This document shows, one piece after another, positions 1-7,775 of a stretch of 64,000 nucleotides of DNA. The stretch comes from CAZWKQ01 sp964634005. GTDB lineage: Bacteria > Bacteroidota > Bacteroidia > Bacteroidales > JACABE01. How positions within the stretch are numbered: the first letter of the stretch is position 1; each line of letters begins with the position of its first letter. The notes beneath the pieces were generated by a model that had not been told where the DNA came from, searched no databases, and saw only the letters and a program-made list of their open reading frames with translations. Where the stretch lies: contig CAZWKQ010000002.1 in assembly GCA_964634005.1 (NCBI GenBank), forward strand, positions 208,962 through 272,961, in the 5' to 3' direction. Made by a program: the position numbers and the translations under genes.

Positions 1-1
1 T

Positions 2-742
2 GATTCGATAAAGGAAGTAAAAAGAATGATAGAAAAGGTTGCCCCTTCGGATGCACGTGTCCTAATTACCGGCGAGAACGGCTCAGGTAAAGAGCTGGTA
101 GCAAGATGGTTGCACGAATTAAGCAAACGTTCGGCAGGCCCTTTTATTGAGGTGAATTGTGCCGCTATTCCTTCCGAACTTATTGAAAGTCAATTATTCG
201 GACATGAAAAAGGTTCTTTTACTTCTGCTATAAAACAACGAAAAGGAGATTTTGAGCAAGCAAACGGAGGAACTTTATTTCTTGACGAAATAGGAGATAT
301 GAGCCTATCGGCTCAGGCTAAAGTTCTAAGGGCTTTGCAGGAAAATAAAATTACCCGTATTGGCGGCGAAAAAGAAATTAATGTTGATGTAAGAATAGTT
401 GCCGCAACAAACAAAAATTTACAATCTGAAATTGAAAAAGGTAATTTCAGGGAAGATCTTTATCACCGATTGAGCGTAATTGTAATAGAAGTTCCTTCGT
501 TGAAACAAAGAAAAGATGATATCCCTTTATTAGTAAATCATTTCACTAATGAATACTGTACTCAACAGGGAAAACCTGTTTTGGAATATGAAGATGCCGC
601 TATAGAAGAACTAAAAAGTTATGAATGGTCAGGAAATATCAGAGAGTTGAGAAATGTGGTTGAGCGCTTAACTATTCTTTGCGATAGTACTGTTACTGTC
701 GAGGATATTAAAAAATATGTTCATCCTATAAAAAAGACATAA
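2..742 (+). CDS. Sigma-54-dependent transcriptional activator, 3' part (5' end outside window)
   Basis: The reading frame is open from base 2, so the gene starts upstream of the window; the ATG at 26 is internal. What remains is an almost complete AAA+ domain of the NtrC family, which uses ATP to open sigma-54 polymerase complexes. Visible motifs are Walker A GENGSGKE, Walker B GGTLFLDEIGD, the sensor stretch VAATNK, the arginine-rich FREDLYHRLS segment and the closing WSGNIRELRNVVERL. The sigma-54 contact loop, usually GAFTGA, reads GSFTSA. The protein ends about 25 residues after the AAA+ domain and has no C-terminal Fis-type helix-turn-helix, so DNA binding must be absent or provided otherwise. 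The N-terminal receiver or sensor domain cannot be seen. A strong terminator follows. Confidence 0.88.
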   Translation, partial: DSIKEVKRMIEKVAPSDARVLITGENGSGKELVARWLHELSKRSAGPFIEVNCAAIPSELIESQLFGHEKGSFTSAIKQRKGDFEQANGGTLFLDEIGDMSLSAQAKVLRALQENKITRIGGEKEINVDVRIVAATNKNLQSEIEKGNFREDLYHRLSVIVIEVPSLKQRKDDIPLLVNHFTNEYCTQQGKPVLEYEDAAIEELKSYEWSGNIRELRNVVERLTILCDSTVTVEDIKKYVHPIKKT

Positions 743-778
743 AGGCAATCAAAATCAGTATTCTAAATTCAAAAAAAA

Positions 779-815
779 AGCCCCGTTTTCGATTAACTGA
801 TAAACGGGGCTTTAT
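779..815. terminator. Bidirectional terminator between the sigma-54 activator and kbl
   Basis: Ten-base perfect stem AGCCCCGTTT (779-788) and AAACGGGGCT (802-811) with a 13-base loop. It is preceded by an A-run and followed by a short T stretch, so it can serve both convergent genes. Confidence 0.85.
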
Positions 816-829
816 ATTGCTGTATAATT

Positions 830-2020
830 TTATTTCAATACACCAAGTTCTTTTCCGACTTTAGTAAATGCTTCAATACATTTATCGAGATGCTCTTTTT
901 CATGAGCTGCGGAAACTTGAACTCTTATACGAGCCTGTTCTTTAGGTACTACAGGATAGTAGAACCCAATAACATAGATACCTTCATCAAGGAGTTTTGC
1001 AGCCATTTCCTGTGAAAGTTTGGCGTCGTAAAGCATAACAGCGACAATTGCCGATTGAGTAGGCTTAATATCAAAACCTGCTTCAATCATCTTTTTGCTG
1101 AAATATGCCGTATTTTCGTGCAATTTGTCCTGCAATTTGTTTGTTTCGCTCATCATATCTACCATTTTTATGCCTGCTGCGGCAACCATAGGAGGGATAG
1201 AGTTTGAAAACAAATAAGGACGCGAACGCTGACGAAGCATTTCAATGATTTCTTTCTTTCCTGTGGTAAAACCTCCAATTGCTCCACCAAAAGCTTTACC
1301 GAGTGTACCTGTAATTATTTCGATTTTTCCTTTAAGATTATATAGTTCGGTAACTCCACGACCGGTTTTCCCAACTACTCCTGCAGAGTGTGACTCGTCA
1401 ACCATAATCATCGCATCATATTTGTTTGCCAGCTCATATATTTTATCAAGCGGAGCAACATTTCCGTCCATTGAAAAAACACCATCGGTTACAATAAGTC
1501 TAAAACGATGTTTTTGAGCAGCTATAAGCTGTGCTTCAAGGTCTTCCATATTTGCGTTATTATAACGATAGCGGTTTGCCTTGCATAATCTCACTCCGTC
1601 GATAATTGACGCATGATTCAGAGCATCAGATATTATTGCATCTTCTTCGTTTAGCAAGGGTTCAAAAACTCCTCCGTTAGCATCAAAACAAGCTGCATAC
1701 AATATTGTATCTTCTGTTCCGAAAAATTCGGCAATTTTCTTTTCCAATTCTTTATGTAAATCCTGTGTTCCGCAAATAAACCTTACCGATGACATTCCAT
1801 AGCCTCTTGTATCTAAAGCTTGCTTTGCTGCTTCTATTAATTCGCTGTTGTTCGATAACCCTAAATAGTTATTTGCACAAAAATTCAGTACTTCCTGACC
1901 GGTGTTTATTTTAATTTTTGCACCCTGTGGCGATACTATTATTCTTTCATTTTTGTACAAACCCGCATTTTTTATTTCGTTTATTTCTTTTTGAAGATGA
2001 TTTTTAACTTTTTCGTACAT
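830..2020 (-). CDS. kbl: Glycine C-acetyltransferase (2-amino-3-ketobutyrate CoA ligase)
   Basis: A 396-residue fold-type I PLP enzyme of the alpha-oxoamine synthase family. It joins acetyl-CoA and glycine, or in the degradative direction cleaves 2-amino-3-ketobutyrate from threonine to glycine and acetyl-CoA. The sequence shows the N-terminal VLNFCANNYLGLS motif, the DESHSAG motif that binds the cofactor ring, and the Schiff-base lysine in GTLGKAFGG. Length matches the family (E. coli Kbl is 398). No threonine dehydrogenase lies next to it, so the partner enzyme is elsewhere or absent. Distinguishing it from AONS or ALAS rests on overall similarity; Kbl is the best fit. Confidence 0.93.
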   Translation of the reverse strand: MYEKVKNHLQKEINEIKNAGLYKNERIIVSPQGAKIKINTGQEVLNFCANNYLGLSNNSELIEAAKQALDTRGYGMSSVRFICGTQDLHKELEKKIAEFFGTEDTILYAACFDANGGVFEPLLNEEDAIISDALNHASIIDGVRLCKANRYRYNNANMEDLEAQLIAAQKHRFRLIVTDGVFSMDGNVAPLDKIYELANKYDAMIMVDESHSAGVVGKTGRGVTELYNLKGKIEIITGTLGKAFGGAIGGFTTGKKEIIEMLRQRSRPYLFSNSIPPMVAAAGIKMVDMMSETNKLQDKLHENTAYFSKKMIEAGFDIKPTQSAIVAVMLYDAKLSQEMAAKLLDEGIYVIGFYYPVVPKEQARIRVQVSAAHEKEHLDKCIEAFTKVGKELGVLK

Positions 2021-2057
2021 AATATTTTTTTTAATATTTTATAATTTATAATTGTGG

Positions 2058-2065
2058 CAAAGTTA
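2058..2065 (-). promoter_or_regulatory. Promoter -7 element of kbl
   Basis: On the minus strand the sequence reads TAACTTTG, an exact match to the Bacteroidota TAnnTTTG element, 37 bases upstream of the kbl start. No clear -33 TTG was seen. Confidence 0.55.
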
Positions 2066-2121
2066 TAAATTTTGATTTTTTAATTAAGTATGTAGAAAAA
2101 TTATTTAAAAAAATATTTTTT

Positions 2122-2137
2122 ATGAACGTATGTTCAT
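2122..2137. promoter_or_regulatory. Operator-like inverted repeat upstream of the DUF134 gene
   Basis: ATGAAC and GTTCAT form a 6-base dyad around a GTAT centre. The 16-base site abuts the -7 element at 2138-2145, where a bound dimer would block polymerase. Autoregulation by the DUF134 protein is inference. Confidence 0.5.
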
Positions 2138-2145
2138 TATCTTTG
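2138..2145 (+). promoter_or_regulatory. Promoter -7 element of the DUF134 operon
   Basis: TATCTTTG matches TAnnTTTG exactly. It lies inside the longest possible reading frame of the DUF134 gene, so an ATG at 2122 would precede the transcription start. This favours the ATG at 2158 as the real start and implies a leader of under about 10 bases. Confidence 0.6.
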
Positions 2146-2157
2146 CAAAAAAAATTT

Positions 2158-2571
2158 ATGCCCAGACCATTACGCAAGAGAACAGTTTCGTACCCGCCTA
2201 AAATGTTGGGTTTTAAACCGTTTGGTTTTTTTTGTGAAATTGAAGGCAGGGTACAACTTCAGATAGATGAGTTTGAAAGCATTAGGTTGGTCAATTATCA
2301 AATGTTAACACAGGAGGAAGCTGCAAACGAAATGAAAGTCTCAAGACCTACATTTACCCGTATTTATAATGGAGCATTGAAAAAATTGGCTCAGGTAATT
2401 GTAGATTGCAAAGTTTTAGAGATTGAAGGCGGCGAATATGAATATAATCAGCAATGGTACAGGTGTAAAAAGTGTTACAAGATAATACAAGGAATACATA
2501 ATCATAAAAAATGCAATAATTGTGAAGATTACGGAGAAAATGAATTAATTAACTTAAATACAAAGAAATGA
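2158..2571 (+). CDS. DUF134 family DNA-binding protein
   Basis: A protein of 137 residues. It begins MPRPLRKRTV, as DUF134 proteins usually do (MPRP or similar), which together with the upstream promoter sets the start at 2158 rather than 2122. Residues about 55-90 (TQEEAANEMKVSRPTFTRIY) are a sigma-70 region 4-like helix-turn-helix. The C-terminus carries two CxxC pairs (CKKC and CNNC), probably binding zinc or an Fe-S cluster. DUF134 proteins are often neighbours of NifX/NafY-like proteins in anaerobes, and one follows here. The stop overlaps the next start by four bases (ATGA), so translation is probably coupled. The regulatory target is not known; control of its own operon is the simplest guess. 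Confidence 0.85.
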   Translation: MPRPLRKRTVSYPPKMLGFKPFGFFCEIEGRVQLQIDEFESIRLVNYQMLTQEEAANEMKVSRPTFTRIYNGALKKLAQVIVDCKVLEIEGGEYEYNQQWYRCKKCYKIIQGIHNHKKCNNCEDYGENELINLNTKK

Positions 2572-3749
2572 AAAAAGAAAATTCAGGGTTTAATACCCAA
2601 TTGATACATGGAGGAGAAATCGATGATGTTTTTGGAGCAGCGACTGTTCCAATATACCAAACATCTACCTTTGCTTTTTCGAGTGCCGATGAAGGAGCTA
2701 AATGTTTTGCAGGTGAGAGTAAAGGCTATATTTACACACGTATAGGCAACCCTACTATTGACGCTTTGGAACGTCAAATAGCACTTCTGGAAAGAGGTTT
2801 TGGAGGAATTGCCGTTAGTTCAGGTATGGCTGCAGTAAATGTAATATACCAAGCTTTACTGGCTAATGGTGACCATATGGTTAGTACCGATGCTGTTTAC
2901 GGTCCGGCTCGTGCTATTATGGAAAATCATTATCCTAAATACGGAGTTGAAAGTACATACTTGAATACAACCAATCCTGCTGATGTTGAAAAAGCATTCA
3001 GACCCAATACAAAAATTCTGTATATCGAAACTCCTGCAAATCCTACTATGGATATGAGCGATATAGCAGCTTGTGCCGAAATAGCTCATAAACATGGAGC
3101 CTTATTGGTTGTTGATAATACATTCTGCAGCCCATATTTGCAGCAACCTATTCTTTTAGGAGCAGATATTGTTTTTCATTCTATGACTAAATTTATCAAT
3201 GGTCATGCTGATATTGTTGCCGGTATTATAGTTGCAAAGGATGAGAATGTTTATAAGCAATTAAGAACCATGATGGTAAACCTTGGCTGTAATATGGACC
3301 CACATCAGGCATATATGGTGCTTAGAGGCATAAAAACATTAGGAATTCGAATCGACAGAGCTACGGAAAATGCTCAGAAAGTTGCCGAATTTCTCGAAAA
3401 TCATCCAAAAGTGTCATGGGTTAAGTATCCGGGGTTAAAATCACATCCTCAATACGAACTTGGTTTAAAACAAATGAAATCGCCCGGCTCTATGATTAGT
3501 TTTGGGTTAAAAAGTGGTTTTGACGGTGCAAAAAAACTGATGGATAATGTTCATGTCGCATTACTTGCCGTATCGCTTGGTGGTGTTGAAACATTAATTC
3601 AACATCCAGCTTCTATGACTCATTCCAAAGTATCGAAGGAAGGCAAATTAAAAGCAGGAATTACCGATGATTTAATTCGCTTTGCCGTTGGCATTGAAGA
3701 TGCTTCAGATATTATTGACGATTTAAAACAAGCTTTAGAAAAAATATAA
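2568..3749 (+). CDS. PLP-dependent transsulfuration-family enzyme (methionine gamma-lyase / cystathionine lyase-like)
   Basis: A 393-residue Cys/Met metabolism PLP enzyme. The Schiff-base lysine is Lys208 in SMTKFINGH, and the YIYTRIGNPT and SSGMAAV motifs of the family are intact. Likely reactions are gamma- or beta-elimination of sulfur amino acids, giving 2-oxo acid, ammonia and a thiol. Classical methionine gamma-lyases carry a Cys just after the active-site Tyr-Gly; here the sequence is Tyr111-Gly-Pro, so strict methionine lyase activity is doubtful and cystathionine or O-acylhomoserine chemistry is possible. It sits between a DUF134 regulator and small metal-related proteins, unusual company for a housekeeping sulfur enzyme. 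Confidence 0.85.
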   Translation: MKKENSGFNTQLIHGGEIDDVFGAATVPIYQTSTFAFSSADEGAKCFAGESKGYIYTRIGNPTIDALERQIALLERGFGGIAVSSGMAAVNVIYQALLANGDHMVSTDAVYGPARAIMENHYPKYGVESTYLNTTNPADVEKAFRPNTKILYIETPANPTMDMSDIAACAEIAHKHGALLVVDNTFCSPYLQQPILLGADIVFHSMTKFINGHADIVAGIIVAKDENVYKQLRTMMVNLGCNMDPHQAYMVLRGIKTLGIRIDRATENAQKVAEFLENHPKVSWVKYPGLKSHPQYELGLKQMKSPGSMISFGLKSGFDGAKKLMDNVHVALLAVSLGGVETLIQHPASMTHSKVSKEGKLKAGITDDLIRFAVGIEDASDIIDDLKQALEKI

Positions 3750-3753
3750 TAAT

Positions 3754-3990
3754 ATGTCGCGCTTGAATAGTAAAGGACCCGAAAATGAGGGTTCAGCAAC
3801 AGGCAGAGGATTAGGTATTTGTAATAATTCTGACAAAAATAAAAACAATTCTTACGAATTGGGTAAGGGTATGGGGAAAAAATATCATTCAGGCGGTGGT
3901 GTAGGAAAAGGGAAAAGACTTAAGTATTATCAATCAAAAAATATTAAAGATGAAAATAGCAGTTCCAATAACACAAACACAGGAAATTGA
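3754..3990 (+). CDS. Small Gly-rich DUF5320-like protein
   Basis: A protein of 78 residues with no membrane segment. The N-terminus, MSRLNSKGPENEGSATGRG, resembles the GPxGxGPxTGRGxGxC start of DUF5320 proteins, which are found beside NifX/NifB-type proteins. The middle is rich in Gly and Lys, and the last residues are Asn/Ser-rich. It starts four bases after the transsulfuration gene and overlaps the next gene by 41 bases in another frame. That overlap means its C-terminal tail is constrained by the neighbour and may not itself be functional. The role is unknown; a metal-cluster-linked function is inferred only from neighbours. Confidence 0.6.
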   Translation: MSRLNSKGPENEGSATGRGLGICNNSDKNKNNSYELGKGMGKKYHSGGGVGKGKRLKYYQSKNIKDENSSSNNTNTGN

Positions 3991-4312
3991 CAATCACTTT
4001 GGTCATTGTCAGTTTTATCAGGTTTTTTCAATAGATGATAATAATACTATTGAAAGTACCGAAATCATTGATTCGCCCCATGGCTGTGGCTGCAAATCGA
4101 ACATTGCACAAGAGCTTTCTGAAAAAGGAGTAAAAGTGATGTTGGCCGGAGGCATAGGAGAGGGGGCAATTAATGTTCTAAACTATTACGGTATTAAGGT
4201 TATTAAGGGTTGCAGCGGCAATGCAAAGCAAAATGTAGAATTATACCTGAAAGGTATATTGGAAGATAAAGGCAGTGCATGCCATTCGCATAGCCACGAA
4301 TGTAAGCATTAG
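3950..4312 (+). CDS. NifX/NafY-like (dinitrogenase iron-molybdenum cofactor) family protein
   Basis: A 120-residue member of the ribonuclease-H-like Fe-Mo cofactor carrier family. It shows the typical start MKIAVPI, the NHFGHCQFYQVF segment with a likely ligand His/Cys, and the VMLAGGIGEGAINVL motif. The C-terminus is a Cys/His cluster (CHSHSHECKH) suited to metal binding. No nitrogenase genes are nearby, and stand-alone members occur widely in anaerobes where their role is not settled. It is the last gene of the DUF134 operon and overlaps the previous gene by 41 bases. Confidence 0.85.
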   Translation: MKIAVPITQTQEIDNHFGHCQFYQVFSIDDNNTIESTEIIDSPHGCGCKSNIAQELSEKGVKVMLAGGIGEGAINVLNYYGIKVIKGCSGNAKQNVELYLKGILEDKGSACHSHSHECKH

Positions 4313-4336
4313 TATAAATATTTATTCTGATTTTAA

Positions 4337-4388
4337 TCCCTTATTTGTCATTTAAGGTTTCAAAAATTGATAAATAAGGGATTTTTTT
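4337..4388. terminator. Terminator between the NifX-like gene and hutH
   Basis: A ten-base perfect stem (TCCCTTATTT at 4337-4346, AAATAAGGGA at 4372-4381), extendable by four pairs including one G-U, followed by seven T. It also covers the 3' end of the convergent hutH. Confidence 0.8.
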
Positions 4389-5916
4389 ACAACTGATACT
4401 TTTTTGTGTCTTCTTCAGGAAGTTCTAACTGATAATCTCTCAGGAATTTTATAGTATTATTTATATGAAGATACATCACTTCATCATTGTTAATAAATTC
4501 AACATATTTACGATATTGTGATATGAAATTCTCTAGAAAAGGTGAGGTTTTTTCAGGTCTTCTGAATTCGATAGCCTGAGTAGCATTGAAAAGTTCAATA
4601 GAAAGAATTCTTTCGAGATTTTCCAGTACTTTATATGTTTTGGTAGCAGCATTAGCCCCCATACTTACATGATCTTCCTGTCCTTGCGAAGATTCGATAG
4701 AATCGACAGAACAAGGAGAACATAGTTGTTTGTTTTGGCTTACTATTGAAGCAGAAGTGTACTGAGGTATCATAAATCCACTGTTTAATCCGGGATGAGC
4801 TACCAAAAAATGAGGCAAACCTCTTTTGCCCGAAATTAATTGATAAGTACGTCTTTCGGAAATGTTTCCTAATTCAGCCATTGCAATTGCCAGATTATCC
4901 AATGCAAGTGCAAGGGGTTGACCGTGAAAATTTCCTGCAGATATTATTAAATCATCTTCAGGAAAAATTGTAGGATTATCTGTTACTGAATTTATTTCAT
5001 TTTTGAAAACATAGGAAACATAGTTTATTGAATCCTTTGAAGCTCCGTGGACTTGCGGAATACAACGAAAAGAGTAAGGATCCTGAACATGCTCCTTGGT
5101 TCTGTTAATAAGTTGACTGCCTTTCAATATATTTTGGATTCGTTTTGCAGTTTTTATTTGCCCTTTATGAGGCCTAATAAGTTGTATTTTTTCGTGGAAT
5201 GGCTCAATTCTTCCGTCAAAAGCATCAAGCGATAATGCTCCTATTATATCGGCTAATCGAGATAGTTTAAATACCTTTAAGCAGCAATAAACTCCGTATG
5301 CACTCATAAATTGAGTTCCGTTTAGCAGTGCTAATCCTTCTTTCGATTGCAGTGAGATTGGTTTCCAATTAAATTCTTTTAATACTTCGGCAGCAGCGGT
5401 CTTTTTATTTTTGTAATAAACTTCACCTAAGCCAATCAAAGGTAGCGATAAATGTGCCAATGGAGATAAATCGCCCGATGCACCTAAAGAGCCTTGCTGA
5501 TATACTACCGGTAAAATGTCGTTATTGAAAAAATCAATTAATCTTTCAACGGTAGCTAATTGAACTCCCGAATGTCCGTAAGATAATGATTGAATTTTGA
5601 GAAGAATCATAAGTTTTACTATAGGAAGTGGTACTTCTTCTCCTGTGCCGCAAGCGTGCGATTTTACCAGATTTTCCTGAAGTGTATGAAGCTGATCGTT
5701 CGATATAATATGATTGCACAATGACCCAAATCCGGTGTTAATCCCATAAATTGGTTCGGTTTGCGAAAGCATTTTTTTGTCAAGATATTCTCTGCATCTT
5801 GTTATTTTATTTTTTGCTTCTTCCGATAATTCAAGTTTCTTTTGATTATTTATAATATCATCAATTGTTTCGAAATCTAATATTCCTTGTCCAATGTAGT
5901 ATACATTCATATTCAT
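4387..5916 (-). CDS. hutH: Histidine ammonia-lyase
   Basis: A 509-residue enzyme that removes ammonia from histidine to give urocanate, the first step of histidine degradation. The MIO prosthetic group forms from Ala146-Ser147-Gly148 in GSLGASGDLSPL. Other lyase motifs are YGINTGFG near residue 58 and the QEDHVSMG segment near the C-terminal third. Length is normal. The rest of the hut pathway is not in the window; the gene stands alone, divergent from a glutamate-semialdehyde dehydrogenase. Both pathways end in glutamate, so joint control is plausible but not shown. Confidence 0.95.
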   Translation of the reverse strand: MNMNVYYIGQGILDFETIDDIINNQKKLELSEEAKNKITRCREYLDKKMLSQTEPIYGINTGFGSLCNHIISNDQLHTLQENLVKSHACGTGEEVPLPIVKLMILLKIQSLSYGHSGVQLATVERLIDFFNNDILPVVYQQGSLGASGDLSPLAHLSLPLIGLGEVYYKNKKTAAAEVLKEFNWKPISLQSKEGLALLNGTQFMSAYGVYCCLKVFKLSRLADIIGALSLDAFDGRIEPFHEKIQLIRPHKGQIKTAKRIQNILKGSQLINRTKEHVQDPYSFRCIPQVHGASKDSINYVSYVFKNEINSVTDNPTIFPEDDLIISAGNFHGQPLALALDNLAIAMAELGNISERRTYQLISGKRGLPHFLVAHPGLNSGFMIPQYTSASIVSQNKQLCSPCSVDSIESSQGQEDHVSMGANAATKTYKVLENLERILSIELFNATQAIEFRRPEKTSPFLENFISQYRKYVEFINNDEVMYLHINNTIKFLRDYQLELPEEDTKKYQL

Positions 5917-5932
5917 GTTTTTTTAAAGTTTG

Positions 5933-5940
5933 CAAAATTA
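5933..5940 (-). promoter_or_regulatory. Promoter -7 element of hutH
   Basis: The minus strand reads TAATTTTG (TAnnTTTG), 16 bases upstream of the hutH ATG. Confidence 0.5.
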
Positions 5941-6051
5941 GATAAAAATGCAAGCCCAAACAATATATTGCATTAACAAATTAAGTTTTTCGAACTATTT
6001 TATGTAATCTTTGTTTATAATGATTACAAATAAGAAATAAAAAAGGATAAT

Positions 6052-7689
6052 ATGAATAATGCTATTTTTAATTTTGAACAACCTAAAAATGAACCTGTTA
6101 AAACATATGTTCCGGGAAGCAGTGACAGGAAAGCATTGAATGAAGCTCTCGATAAATTGAGTTCTCAGGTAATTGATATTCCTCTTATAATAGGAGGAAA
6201 AGAAATAAGAACCGGTAAAACCGGAAAAGTTACCATGCCTCATAATCATAATCATATATTGGCAACATATCATAAAGCCGGTGAAAAGGAAGTAAAAATG
6301 GCAATTGAATCTTCGCTTGAAGCGCACAAAAAATGGGAAGCCACTTCTTGGGTAGAAAGGTTGTCGATAACATTAAAAGCCGCAGAGCTAATATCAAAAA
6401 AATATCGCTATTTATTAAATGCTGCAACAATGCTTGGGCAGGGCAAAAATGCCTATCAGGCAGAGATTGACGCAGCATGTGAAACCATCGACTTTTTAAG
6501 GTTTAATGCACATTATATTTCAGAAATTTATAATGAACAGCCACATTCTGAACCCGGTATAGTCAACAGGATAGAATATCGTCCTCTTGAAGGATTTGTA
6601 TTTTCAATTACTCCGTTCAATTTTACCGCCATTGCTTCGAATTTGAATTTGGCTCCAATTTTAATGGGCAACACAGTTGTATGGAAGCCTGCAACTACAT
6701 CTTTACTTTCAAATTATTTGCTGATGCAGATTTATAAAGAAGCCGGATTACATGATGGAGTACTTAATTTTATCCCCGGGCAGGGAAGTCTTATTGGTAA
6801 CATAGTACTCAAACATCCCGATCTTGCAGGTGTTCACTTTACGGGGTCAAGTTCTACTTTTAATCAGATATGGAAAACTGTAAGCGAAAATATCGGAAAG
6901 TTCAAGTCATATCCCAAACTAGTAGGTGAAACAGGTGGCAAAGATTTTATTTTTGTTCATAAATCGGCTAATCCGCTTGAAGTTGCTACTGCTATTGTAA
7001 GAGGAGCTTTCGAGTATCAGGGACAAAAATGTTCAGCAGCTTCAAGAGCTTATATTCCAAAATCCCTTTGGGATGAGATACATAATCATATAGGAGAAAT
7101 GATGAAACAAATTACAGTAGGTGATGTCAGAAAGTTTAGCAATTTTGTCAATGCAGTTATTGATGAAGCTTCATTTGACAATTGTATGATGTATATCGAT
7201 AAAGCAAAACAATCGGATGTTGCCGAAATTATTTTCGGAGGAAATGGCGATAAATCTGTTGGCTATTTTGTAGAACCTACAATAATTACTACTACCGATC
7301 CTCATTTTATAACTATGGAGGAAGAAATATTTGGTCCTATTATGACAATTTATATTTACGATGATGATGACTTTGAAAAAACCTTGCATATTTGCGACCA
7401 AACTTCTCCTTATGCATTAACCGGTTCTGTATTTTCTACCGATAGGGAAGCATTAAATAAAGCCTGTAATATTTTAAAATATGCAGCAGGTAATTTTTAC
7501 TTTAATGATAAGCCCACAGGTGCAGTAGTTGGTCAGCAACCTTTCGGAGGCTCGAGAGCTTCGGGTACTAACGATAAAGCGGGTAGTCATCTGAATTTAA
7601 TCAGATGGACTAATCCCAGAACCATTAAAGAAACTCTGTTACCTCCTACTGACTTTAAATATCCTTTTATGAAGGAAGATAAGTGTTAA
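6052..7689 (+). CDS. L-glutamate gamma-semialdehyde (1-pyrroline-5-carboxylate) dehydrogenase
   Basis: A 545-residue aldehyde dehydrogenase that oxidises glutamate semialdehyde to glutamate with NAD+, the final step of proline and arginine or ornithine catabolism. The catalytic cysteine is Cys327 in YQGQKCSAASR and the general base Glu293 lies in VGETGGKDF. The cofactor segment ITPFNFTAIASN and the substrate-binding GAVVGQQPFGGSRASGTN near the C-terminus are those of the P5C dehydrogenase subfamily. Length matches the Bacteroidota stand-alone form (about 543). No proline dehydrogenase is adjacent. A terminator follows, so it is probably a single-gene unit. Confidence 0.94.
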   Translation: MNNAIFNFEQPKNEPVKTYVPGSSDRKALNEALDKLSSQVIDIPLIIGGKEIRTGKTGKVTMPHNHNHILATYHKAGEKEVKMAIESSLEAHKKWEATSWVERLSITLKAAELISKKYRYLLNAATMLGQGKNAYQAEIDAACETIDFLRFNAHYISEIYNEQPHSEPGIVNRIEYRPLEGFVFSITPFNFTAIASNLNLAPILMGNTVVWKPATTSLLSNYLLMQIYKEAGLHDGVLNFIPGQGSLIGNIVLKHPDLAGVHFTGSSSTFNQIWKTVSENIGKFKSYPKLVGETGGKDFIFVHKSANPLEVATAIVRGAFEYQGQKCSAASRAYIPKSLWDEIHNHIGEMMKQITVGDVRKFSNFVNAVIDEASFDNCMMYIDKAKQSDVAEIIFGGNGDKSVGYFVEPTIITTTDPHFITMEEEIFGPIMTIYIYDDDDFEKTLHICDQTSPYALTGSVFSTDREALNKACNILKYAAGNFYFNDKPTGAVVGQQPFGGSRASGTNDKAGSHLNLIRWTNPRTIKETLLPPTDFKYPFMKEDKC

Positions 7690-7714
7690 AGGATGTACGC
7701 TTTTAATTTTTATG

Positions 7715-7750
7715 AAAATCGCAGTTAATTTTTTAGCTGCGATTTTTTTT
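7715..7750 (+). terminator. Rho-independent terminator after the P5C dehydrogenase gene
   Basis: A ten-base perfect stem AAAATCGCAG (7715-7724) and CTGCGATTTT (7737-7746), ending in eight T. Confidence 0.85.
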
Positions 7751-7775
7751 ATAATTTAGCAATAAAAAATATTAT

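Noticed and set aside
1245..1517. Plus-strand open frame inside kbl
   Set aside because: Antisense to a well-conserved PLP enzyme; no independent evidence.
3950..4312. Nitrogen-fixation gene cluster
   Set aside because: Only a stand-alone NifX/NafY-like protein is present; no nifHDKENB genes occur nearby, and such solitary proteins are common in non-fixing anaerobes.
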